NCBI GenBank assembly: GCA_018969425.1
Contig: JAGWYJ010000003.1
Span: 62,001 to 126,000, forward strand
Length of the DNA: 64,000 bases
Source of the DNA: Alphaproteobacteria bacterium
GTDB lineage: Bacteria; Pseudomonadota; Alphaproteobacteria; Caulobacterales; Hyphomonadaceae
Reading direction: 5' to 3'
The notes below the pieces were generated by a model. That model saw only the letters and a list, made by a program, of their open reading frames with translations, did not search any database and was not told where the DNA came from. The position numbers and the translations under genes were made by a program. Below are positions 53,853 through 61,507 of this stretch, piece after piece (the stretch's first letter is position 1; each line of letters begins with the position of its first letter).

Positions 53853-56552
53853 CTACGCCAAGCGACGCTCGATAAGCTCGACCTGGAAACACTCTATCTG
53901 ATCGCCTTCACGAATATCCTGATAGTTCTGGAAGGCCATACCGCACTCCGTGCCCTGCTTCACCTCAGGAACCTCATCCTTGAAGCGCTTTAGGGTCGAC
54001 AAAGTGCCCTCGTGAATAACGACGTTGTCGCGCAGCAATCGCACGCCGGCTCCCCGACGGACGACTCCCTCAGTCACCCGACAACCCGCCACTTTCCCGA
54101 CCTTCGAAATCGAGAACACCTGAAGTATCGTCGCATATCCGAGGAAGGTCTCTCTGCGCTCGGGCGCAAGCATTCCGGACAGGGTGTCCTTCACATCGTT
54201 GATGAGGTCATAAATAACCGAATAGTATCGAATCTCGACGCCTTCGCGTTCAGCCATGTCGCGAGCCTGCTTCGTGGCCCGGACGTTAAACGCGATGATG
54301 GGAGAAGCGCTGGCCACCGCTAACTGAACATCGCTTTCAGAGATCCCCCCGGCGTTACCGAGAATGACCCGCGCCCTGACCTCTTCAGTCGACAGTTTCT
54401 CCAGAGACTGAGTGATGGCCTCAACCGAGCCCTGAACATCTCCCTTGATGATGAAAGAAGCCTCCTTCACCACCGCTCCTCCACCGCCCTCCTTAAGACG
54501 AGAGAGCATCTGCTCCAGAGACGCCCGGGCGACAGGAGCCGCCTTGTTCTTCTTTCGAGTGCGGCTTCGATACTCAGTAATCTCGCGGGCGCGGCTTTCG
54601 CTATCAACCACGACGAACTGATCGCCAGGATCAGCCGGCCCGTCAAATCCGAGAATCTCGACTGGTGTGGCCGGAGGGGCCTTGTCGAGCATCTGCCCCC
54701 GCTCATTGGTCAGCGCCTTGACCCGACCCCACTGCGCGCCGGCGACGACGATATCGCCCCGCTTAAGCGTCCCGCGCTGAACAAGGACCGTTGCGACCGG
54801 TCCACGCCCTCTGTCCAGCTTGGCCTCAATAACGACACCATCAGCGTCTCTGTCCGGATTGGCCTTGAGCTCAAGGACCTCAGCAAGCACGGAAATGGCG
54901 CTGGTAAGGTCATCCAGTCCGATCTTCTTAAGAGCCGAAACCTCAACCGCCTGCACCTCACCGCCCATGGCTTCAACCTGGACGTCATACTGCAGGAGCT
55001 GTGTCAGCACCCTATTGGGGTCGGCCTCATGCTTGTCGATCTTATTGACGGCAACAATGATTGGGGCGCCCGCGGCCTTGGCATGCTGAATGGCCTCGGC
55101 CGTCTGTGGCATGACGCCATCATCGGCGGCCACCACCAGGACCACGATATCAGTGACATTCGCCCCGCGGGCTCGCATCGATGAGAATGCAGCATGCCCG
55201 GGCGTGTCGAGGAACGTGATTTTCTCCCCGGTCTTAAGCGTAACCTGATAGGCGCCGATATGCTGAGTTATGCCGCCAGCCTCGCCGGAAACGACATCCG
55301 TCTGTCGCAGCGCATCGAGAAGGGAGGTTTTTCCATGATCGACGTGACCCATAATCGTGACCACAGGCGGCCTCGACCTGAGAGCTGCGTCGTCGTCGAC
55401 GTCCCCCTGAAGACCAATCTCGACATCCGATTCCGCTACACGCTTCACCGTATGGCCGAATTCCTCGACGATCAGCTGAGCAGTGTCCGCATCAAGCATG
55501 TCCGTGCCGCGAACTAGTTCCCCCTGCTGCATGAGAAACTTCACGACATCAGCCACACGCTCGCTCATACGATTGGCGAGATCGGCGACGGAAATAGTCT
55601 CGGGCAGAACGACCTCTCGCGTAATCTTCTCAGCCTGACCGCCAGCCATTCTCAAACGACGATCACGCTCGCGGTCGCGCGCTCGTTTGACAGCCGCGTA
55701 GGAGCGCTGCCTTTCCTCGTCATCGCCCAGAGCGGCGGAAATCGTGAGGCGACCCTGACGTCGTTTGGGCTCAGCCTTCGGCTTGTGGGCCGGCCTCGCC
55801 TCTCCCGTAGGCTCGTCTGTCGCAGTTTTCACTCGCTTGACCCGACCGCCCAGGTCGGCAAGGGGCGACAATTCCTCGGGGTCCAGCGGCGCGAGAGGAC
55901 GAGGCCGGGCGATCCCCCCGCCAAAACCGGGAGCGGGCCTCGGCCCCCGGTCGCCTGCGGGCGCTCCGGGGCGCCCCCCCCTTTCACCTTCGCTGCGGGC
56001 GCGCGGTGGAGCTCCGTCGGCCCTGGGACGACCCGCCCCTCCTTCTGGACGACGCATCACCCCTGGTCGTGAGGCCTCCCGACGATACGACGAAGCCCCC
56101 CCCGTCGCCTCGTCATCGCCTCCGTCCACGTCTCCGACGGCTCGTGTCTCAGCGCGGCGGCGCTCTTCCTCGGCAAGCCGACGGGCTTCCTCCTGCCGAC
56201 GCCGATTGGCCTCCTCAATGGCTTCCTGCTCAGCCCGACGCCGTTCCTCCTCATTGCGCCTCTGCGTCAATGCGGCCTGTCGCGCCTTCAGCTCGGCTTC
56301 CGAAAGCCCCGACTTACGCGCCGCCTCCTCTGCAATCGTCAAAGGCGTCGGCGCGACAGCCTTCTCAGGCTCGGGACGGACAACCTTAGGAGCGGGGCCA
56401 GGCGTGACAACTACCCGCTTCTTTTTCGTCTCGACCACGACCTGCTTAGACCGGCCATGAGAAAAACTCTGTTTCACGGTGCCCGCATCCGCCTTTCGGG
56501 TCAGCGAAAGAGGACGGCGGCCTGGGGTGTCGGAATCTTTAGTATCGGTCAT
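53853..56552 (-). CDS. infB: Translation initiation factor IF-2
   Basis: 899 aa. The N-terminal third is a long, charged, low-complexity region (many Arg/Glu, [19 protein letters not shown]) then a Pro/Gly/Arg-rich linker. The GTPase domain has [14 protein letters not shown] near residue 400, [15 protein letters not shown] and NKID. The C2 domain binds fMet-tRNA. ATG 56552. It brings initiator tRNA to the 30S subunit. The gene is flanked by ylxR upstream and a DUF6351 gene downstream. Confidence 0.97.
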   Translation of the reverse strand: MTDTKDSDTPGRRPLSLTRKADAGTVKQSFSHGRSKQVVVETKKKRVVVTPGPAPKVVRPEPEKAVAPTPLTIAEEAARKSGLSEAELKARQAALTQRRNEEERRRAEQEAIEEANRRRQEEARRLAEEERRRAETRAVGDVDGGDDEATGGASSYRREASRPGVMRRPEGGAGRPRADGAPPRARSEGERGGRPGAPAGDRGPRPAPGFGGGIARPRPLAPLDPEELSPLADLGGRVKRVKTATDEPTGEARPAHKPKAEPKRRQGRLTISAALGDDEERQRSYAAVKRARDRERDRRLRMAGGQAEKITREVVLPETISVADLANRMSERVADVVKFLMQQGELVRGTDMLDADTAQLIVEEFGHTVKRVAESDVEIGLQGDVDDDAALRSRPPVVTIMGHVDHGKTSLLDALRQTDVVSGEAGGITQHIGAYQVTLKTGEKITFLDTPGHAAFSSMRARGANVTDIVVLVVAADDGVMPQTAEAIQHAKAAGAPIIVAVNKIDKHEADPNRVLTQLLQYDVQVEAMGGEVQAVEVSALKKIGLDDLTSAISVLAEVLELKANPDRDADGVVIEAKLDRGRGPVATVLVQRGTLKRGDIVVAGAQWGRVKALTNERGQMLDKAPPATPVEILGFDGPADPGDQFVVVDSESRAREITEYRSRTRKKNKAAPVARASLEQMLSRLKEGGGGAVVKEASFIIKGDVQGSVEAITQSLEKLSTEEVRARVILGNAGGISESDVQLAVASASPIIAFNVRATKQARDMAEREGVEIRYYSVIYDLINDVKDTLSGMLAPERRETFLGYATILQVFSISKVGKVAGCRVTEGVVRRGAGVRLLRDNVVIHEGTLSTLKRFKDEVPEVKQGTECGMAFQNYQDIREGDQIECFQVELIERRLA

Positions 56553-56621
56553 TCACACTGTGCTTCGGTTACGGACGACGTCCTCGGGTCGATACCCCTC
56601 AGACAACCGGCCTGGATCTCA

Positions 56622-57389
56622 TCAACTTGCAGTCCCGTCCTCAGTCTCCGGACGATGGTCGTCACTCGAATGACCAGCGCGGAGCCAGTCAACAGGCCAG
56701 AGAGGCCGAAACCCAGCGACCCGCCCCAGCTCCCTCATCCAGACGCGGGAAAGACGACCTTCCCTCAGACAAGCATGTATCACACGCTCGCGCCCCAAGG
56801 CCATGCCCAATTCAGCCCCGGAGAAACATCCGACAAGTTCAGGCAGACGCCGTACGGAGTCGTCCCGGTCGCCGCCGTGAACCGCCCTCAGCAACGCCAG
56901 CAGCTTGCCTCGGCCGTCGGCAGATCCGTCAGAAGCCTCAATCAGACAAGCAGGCCGCTCTGATCGGATCGCCTCACGGACCTGCTCGAAGCCTATCACA
57001 AGCTCCCCTGCCTTTTTAGACATCCCAAGAAAATCCAACGCCCGTTTCGACAACAGCTCGCCGACCGTCGCTGAGAGGCCGGGAGGCGTTCGAACGGTCT
57101 GCCGAAAAGCCCTTGAGAAAATTCCCTTGGACTGCGCAAGATCGACCGCTGACGAACTCGCACAGACCCAGGCGCCTCGTCCCGGAAGTCGGCAAGCGAC
57201 GTCGGGCGTGACCTCCCCTTCTGGCGACAAAACGAAACGAATCATCTCGTCCCGCGGGAACCGATCCTGCCGGACTATACACCGCCTCTCGACACCCTCG
57301 CCCGCACGAGGCGGCCCGACATCAGTCTCGAGATCAGCTGACGCTTCGCTCAATGCGGCCCCTTCACGATCCAGAGTTGCCTGCGTCAT
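56622..57389 (-). CDS. ylxR: YlxR (DUF448)-L7Ae-like RNA-binding protein
   Basis: 255 aa. The N-terminal YlxR half reads RRCIVRQDRFPRDEMIRFVLSPEG and GRGAWVCASSSAVDLA. The C-terminal half is an L7Ae-type domain with RALDFLGMSKKAGELVIGFEQVREAI. This two-domain form is common in alphaproteobacteria. It overlaps nusA by 26 bp and precedes infB, a conserved position; its role is thought to be in transcription or translation coupling. Confidence 0.9.
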   Translation of the reverse strand: MTQATLDREGAALSEASADLETDVGPPRAGEGVERRCIVRQDRFPRDEMIRFVLSPEGEVTPDVACRLPGRGAWVCASSSAVDLAQSKGIFSRAFRQTVRTPPGLSATVGELLSKRALDFLGMSKKAGELVIGFEQVREAIRSERPACLIEASDGSADGRGKLLALLRAVHGGDRDDSVRRLPELVGCFSGAELGMALGRERVIHACLREGRLSRVWMRELGRVAGFRPLWPVDWLRAGHSSDDHRPETEDGTAS

Positions 57390-59076
57390 CCGGGCCCCTC
57401 AGATTGAACAGCCCTTCTCCACGCGCCCTGACGTCCTCGGCCTGACCGCTGGCGTTCAACTCCGCCTCCTCGGCATCCAGCGCCGCCGCCCGAGCCGCCA
57501 GAGCATCCTCGAGCGCCTTAGGCTCGACCCAGCCTGCAATCACTCGAGCCTTAAGGATGAACAACTCGGCATCCTCTCTGGTCATCTCGCCTTTTGCGAG
57601 TAATCCAGGCTGAAACTTAGGCTTTCCATCCGGTCCAGGCTCTTTCCAGCCGACGAGATCATCGGGCACAAGCCCCGCCAGATCATCAATCGTCTTGACG
57701 CCGTTCTCTCCAAACTTGACGGCCATCGCCGAGGTGACGCCATCCATGAACGCCACTTCATCTGTAACTCCAAGCTCCCGTCGACGGGCGTCTTGCTCCG
57801 CCGCGAGCCTTTCGAGGTACTCGCGCGCTCGTTCCTGAAGCTCGGAGGCGACCTCCTCGTCAAAGCCTTCGATCACCGAGAGACTGTCAATCTCGACATA
57901 AGCGATCTCTTCAACGGTTTCGAAGCCCTCAGAGGCAAGCAACTGAGCAAGGGTCTCATCCGCATCAAGAGCGCGGACAAACAGGTCGGTGCGTTCACGA
58001 AACTCTCTCTGGCGGCGCTCGCTGTCAGCCGCCTCTGTTGTCAGGTCAATCTGCCAGCCGGTGAGCTGGGACGCCAGACGAACATTCTGCCCTCGACGCC
58101 CGATGGCCAGGGGAAACTGACTCTCCTCAACTACGACCTCAACCCGCCCCTCATCCTCATCGATAACGACCTTAGAGACCTCAGCAGGCTGAAGCGCGTT
58201 GACGATGAATGTGGCGTCGTCCGGCGACCAAGGAATAATATCAATCTTCTCCCCACCCAGCTCGCTGACAACGGCCTGAACGCGAGCGCCCCGCATACCC
58301 ACGCACGCGCCGACCGGATCTATGGAGCTGTCGTGACTGTAGACGCCTATTTTCGCACGCGAACCAGGATCGCGGGCACAGGCCTTTATCTCAATGACCC
58401 CTTCATAGACTTCAGGGACTTCCTGAGCGAACAAAGCGATCATGAACGAAGGATGGGCGCGAGAAAGAAAGATCTGCGGCCCTTTCGTTTCACGAACAAC
58501 CTTATAGAGATAGGCTCGCACTCGATCGCCCGTATTGAACGCCTCACGCGGCATACCGTCATTCCGACGAATGACGCCCTCTGAACGACCGAGATCGACA
58601 ATCACATGGCCGTACTCGACACGCTTGACCACGCCCGAGACGATCTCCCCCACTCGATCCTTAAAGTCCGCGTATTGGCGCTCGCGCTCAGCGTCTCGAA
58701 CTTTCTGAGTGATAACCTGCTTGGCGGTCTGCGCAGCCACCCGACCGAATTCAAAGGGCGGAAGTTCATCCCGCAGCTCATTACCGATTTCAGCGTCAGC
58801 CGCTATGGCCTTCGCATCTTCTAGGCTGAGCTGCGTGACCGGATTATCAACCGTCTCAACAACGGTCTGCACACGCCAAAGGCGCGTTTCCCCTGTATCC
58901 GGATTGATTTCCGCCCGAATATCGTGCTCAAGACCGTAGCGCGAACGGGCGGCCTTCTGAATGGCCTCCTCCATCGCATCGAGCACTATGCGCTTATCGA
59001 TCGACTTCTCCTGCGCGACCGCATTCGCGATCTGAAGAATCTCAAGCCGGTTCGCTGAAACGCCGACGGCGGCCAT
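57364..59076 (-). CDS. nusA: Transcription termination/antitermination protein NusA
   Basis: 570 aa from ATG 59076 (MAAVGVSANRLEIL). The frame opens upstream but there it overlaps rimP. Domains: N-terminal RNA-polymerase binding, S1 (EIVSGVVKRVEYGHVIVDLGR), KH1-KH2 (GACVGMRGARVQAVVSELGGEKIDI, IGRRGQNVRLASQLTGWQID) and two C-terminal acidic repeats. It regulates pausing, termination and rRNA antitermination. Starts 4 bp after rimP. Confidence 0.96.
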   Translation of the reverse strand: MAAVGVSANRLEILQIANAVAQEKSIDKRIVLDAMEEAIQKAARSRYGLEHDIRAEINPDTGETRLWRVQTVVETVDNPVTQLSLEDAKAIAADAEIGNELRDELPPFEFGRVAAQTAKQVITQKVRDAERERQYADFKDRVGEIVSGVVKRVEYGHVIVDLGRSEGVIRRNDGMPREAFNTGDRVRAYLYKVVRETKGPQIFLSRAHPSFMIALFAQEVPEVYEGVIEIKACARDPGSRAKIGVYSHDSSIDPVGACVGMRGARVQAVVSELGGEKIDIIPWSPDDATFIVNALQPAEVSKVVIDEDEGRVEVVVEESQFPLAIGRRGQNVRLASQLTGWQIDLTTEAADSERRQREFRERTDLFVRALDADETLAQLLASEGFETVEEIAYVEIDSLSVIEGFDEEVASELQERAREYLERLAAEQDARRRELGVTDEVAFMDGVTSAMAVKFGENGVKTIDDLAGLVPDDLVGWKEPGPDGKPKFQPGLLAKGEMTREDAELFILKARVIAGWVEPKALEDALAARAAALDAEEAELNASGQAEDVRARGEGLFNLRGPDDAGNSGS

Positions 59077-59080
59077 GGTG

Positions 59081-59692
59081 TCACTCCTTGTCATCCGGCC
59101 GGAACGAGGATTCATCGTCCAGACCATCTTCATCCTCGACCTCGACATCGTCGAAGTCGCCCTCAAAATCATCATCTGCGGCATCCGCAGGGATCAGCCC
59201 CTCGGAGCGAACAGCATCGATCAGCCTGTCGGTCAGGACCAGATGCGCCTTGGTCAAGTCCGAGAAAGGCAGCTGGGCTCGTGATCCGTCCTTGAGGTCC
59301 AGATCAACCAGGCCGCCATCTTCACCCACTATGAACCCATGAAATCTCCGGCGACCATCGACAGGAACCGCGATCTCTACACGCACCTCATGGCCGACCC
59401 AGCGGGCAAAATCCCCAGTCCGGGTAAGAGGGCGGTCGATACCAGGCGAGGACACCTCGAGGGTGTATTCTCCAGGCATAGGATCGTGAGCCTCCAACAA
59501 CGGGGAGATCCGACGAGAAAGTCGCGCGCAGTCCTCAACGCTGACGGCGCCTCCGGGCCGCTCGGTCATGATCTGAAGAACTGGAGTGCGAGCCCCAGAG
59601 ACGCGAACTCGAATGATATCGAGACCAAGCCCGGAAGCGACCGGCTCGATCATCTCCAGCACCCGTCTCTCAATTTCGCTTTGCGCACGCAC
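59081..59692 (-). CDS. rimP: Ribosome maturation factor RimP
   Basis: 203 aa. EIERRVLEMIEPVASGLGLDIIRVRVSG, SVEDCARLSRRISPLLEAHDP and YTLEVSSPGIDRPLTRTGDFARWVG are all RimP hallmarks. A C-terminal acidic tail (DFDDVEVEDEDGLDDESS) is common in alphaproteobacteria. It assists 30S maturation. First gene of the rimP-nusA-ylxR-infB operon. The upstream 196 bp (59693-59888) contain a GC-rich hairpin AGCGGCGGC/GCCGCCGCT. Confidence 0.95.
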   Translation of the reverse strand: MRAQSEIERRVLEMIEPVASGLGLDIIRVRVSGARTPVLQIMTERPGGAVSVEDCARLSRRISPLLEAHDPMPGEYTLEVSSPGIDRPLTRTGDFARWVGHEVRVEIAVPVDGRRRFHGFIVGEDGGLVDLDLKDGSRAQLPFSDLTKAHLVLTDRLIDAVRSEGLIPADAADDDFEGDFDDVEVEDEDGLDDESSFRPDDKE

Positions 59693-59888
59693 GCGAAAAT
59701 CGGCTCCCGTCCGCTTCCGACCAGAAATGCGCCCCGGAATGAGAAGCGGCGGCCCGGTTTCCCGAGCCGCCGCTGCAAACGCATTCAGCTAGGCGAGGGG
59801 ATAGACTATTTTCCTTGAGCTGTCGAGGGGAACGGCGCAGTCCCTTTTCGCCAGCAAATGATCCCGGAAGGAATCGGTCCTGCCTTTT

Positions 59889-60521
59889 TCAGGTCGGGGC
59901 CAACGCGCGCAGAACGCTTTCCACAAGCCGACGAGAATAGCTTTCAGGAACGGGTCCGCGCATCGCGATCAGACGATGCCATATCGGACCAAACAAAAGC
60001 TCCGTGGCCAGATCAATATCCCAATCCCGCCTCACCGCACCCTTTAGAGCCTGCTCTGCGAGGATGTGCCTGAGGGGGATCTTGACCGATTCTGAGAACC
60101 AGGACCTGAAAATTTCCCCGGCATCCTGATCATCAGCGGCCGCTAAAACCGCCCCCCTCCACGCATGGGCGCCATCACCCGTTCGAACAGATAAAAGGAG
60201 CGGTTCAATCAGGGCGGCTATGCGATCTTTCACATCTGCTGAAGAAGCGATCTTGGCGTCCGGCAACCGGCCGAGCGTGCAGTCAACCGCAAGACACGCC
60301 GCCGACTTCCACCACCTGTAAATTGTCTGCTTCGAAGCGCGCGCGTTCCGAGCGACCCGGTCGACGGAAAAGCCCCTCCAACCATACTCGCTCAGCTCTA
60401 CGAACGCTGCGTCAAGCACAGCCGCCGTCGAAGCCTCACTTCGCTTCGGGCCCACGCGGCGCTTGTCAACATCCTGACCGACGACCGGGTCCAGCTCGAT
60501 TTCAGGTTCAGAATTAACCAT
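59889..60521 (-). CDS. TetR/AcrR family transcriptional regulator
   Basis: 210 aa from ATG 60521, with GGAGG 6 nt upstream. The N-terminal helix-turn-helix is VLDAAFVELSEYGWRGFSVDRVA then ASKQTIYRWWKSAACL. The ligand-binding domain resembles the TetR C-terminal type seen in AcrR-like regulators (TetR_C_11-like). Effector unknown. It is divergent from the carbonic anhydrase gene by 215 bp, so this could be its target. Confidence 0.85.
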   Translation of the reverse strand: MVNSEPEIELDPVVGQDVDKRRVGPKRSEASTAAVLDAAFVELSEYGWRGFSVDRVARNARASKQTIYRWWKSAACLAVDCTLGRLPDAKIASSADVKDRIAALIEPLLLSVRTGDGAHAWRGAVLAAADDQDAGEIFRSWFSESVKIPLRHILAEQALKGAVRRDWDIDLATELLFGPIWHRLIAMRGPVPESYSRRLVESVLRALAPT

Positions 60522-60736
60522 AAGGGCCTCCGAACGCATAACCGGACGACACGAAGAGACAGTGCGTTCCTTGTCCGGCAACTCAACTCACAGGTCAATA
60601 TTCCCTAGGGGAAGACAAATTCGGAAAGCGCCGTCGGCGGACAACAATACCCCGCAGACGAAGTGGGTTCAGGGTTCCTTTTGTCCGGAACGTGCTCTAG
60701 GGGGAACTCTCCCATCAAGCCTGAACCCGGTAACCC

Positions 60737-61381
60737 ATGACCTGTTTCGCGGACAACGCTCAGGACCTCATCGCAGGATATCGTCGGTTCCGACAGGGGC
60801 GATACCTTGAAGCCGCCAGTCTGTTCAGAACGCTCAAGGATAATCAGACCCCCGCCACGATGATCATATCCTGCGCCGACAGCAGGGCCGACCCATCCAT
60901 GATCTTCGACGCCGCGCCCGGGGAACTTTTCGTCGTGCGCAATGTGGGAGCTCTGGTCCCTCCTTTCGACGAAACGCCGGGACTGCATGGCGTATCAGCC
61001 GCGCTTGAGTTCGCGGTGACTTCACTGAAGGTCAGACAAATTCTCGTCATGGGCCACGGGGGGTGCGGGGGCATGGCGGCATGTCTGGCCGCCGCGACGC
61101 ACCAGCCCGTCGGACACTTTATCGCCCCCTGGGTCGAAATCGCTTCTTCGGTAAGAAAAACCGTCATTGAAGACGCAAGCATACCCGAGAAAGAGCGCCT
61201 CGAGGCGATCGAACATGGCGCAGTTGGACTGTCTCTGGAGAACCTGATGACATTCCCGTTCGTCCGGGAAGCGGTCGCGAACGGAACACTGAACCTCGAC
61301 GGCGCCTGGTTTTCGATTGGTCGGGGCGAACTTCACTGGAGAAATAGGACGACTGCACGATTTGAAACGGTGATGACCTAA
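60737..61381 (+). CDS. Beta-class carbonic anhydrase
   Basis: 214 aa. The zinc site is Cys46 and Asp48-Arg50 in SCADSRADP, with His107 and Cys110 in MGHGGCGG. It interconverts CO2 and bicarbonate in the cytoplasm. The N-terminus (LIAGYRRFRQGRYLEAASLFRTL) is standard for this clade. ATG 60737. The gene is followed by a strong hairpin at 61387. Divergent TetR upstream. Confidence 0.94.
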   Translation: MTCFADNAQDLIAGYRRFRQGRYLEAASLFRTLKDNQTPATMIISCADSRADPSMIFDAAPGELFVVRNVGALVPPFDETPGLHGVSAALEFAVTSLKVRQILVMGHGGCGGMAACLAAATHQPVGHFIAPWVEIASSVRKTVIEDASIPEKERLEAIEHGAVGLSLENLMTFPFVREAVANGTLNLDGAWFSIGRGELHWRNRTTARFETVMT

Positions 61382-61386
61382 ATCCG

Positions 61387-61419
61387 CCCAGTTCGCGGAA
61401 GAGCGCGCGAACTGGGTTT
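61387..61419 (+). terminator. Terminator-like hairpin after the carbonic anhydrase gene
   Basis: CCCAGTTCGCG (61387-61397) and CGCGAACTGGG (61406-61416) form a perfect 11-bp stem with an 8-nt loop, followed by TTT. It is 6 bp after the carbonic anhydrase stop and between converging genes. The short T-run makes it a moderate intrinsic terminator. Confidence 0.6.
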
Positions 61420-61507
61420 GGACAGGAACGCACCCTGCCCAAACGCCAGCCCGAGGATTTTTAAGTCGACCAACTGAGCGCGCCCTCCGTCCTCACAGCG
61501 GCGACAA

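Noticed and set aside
55765-56460. Plus-strand frame of 231 codons opposite the infB N-terminus
   Set aside because: Low-complexity Ser/Pro/Arg product arising from the repetitive charged region of infB; no gene evidence.
59693-59888. tRNA or metY-like gene before rimP
   Set aside because: A GC-rich hairpin AGCGGCGGC/GCCGCCGCT is present but there is no cloverleaf or CCA end; metY is absent here.
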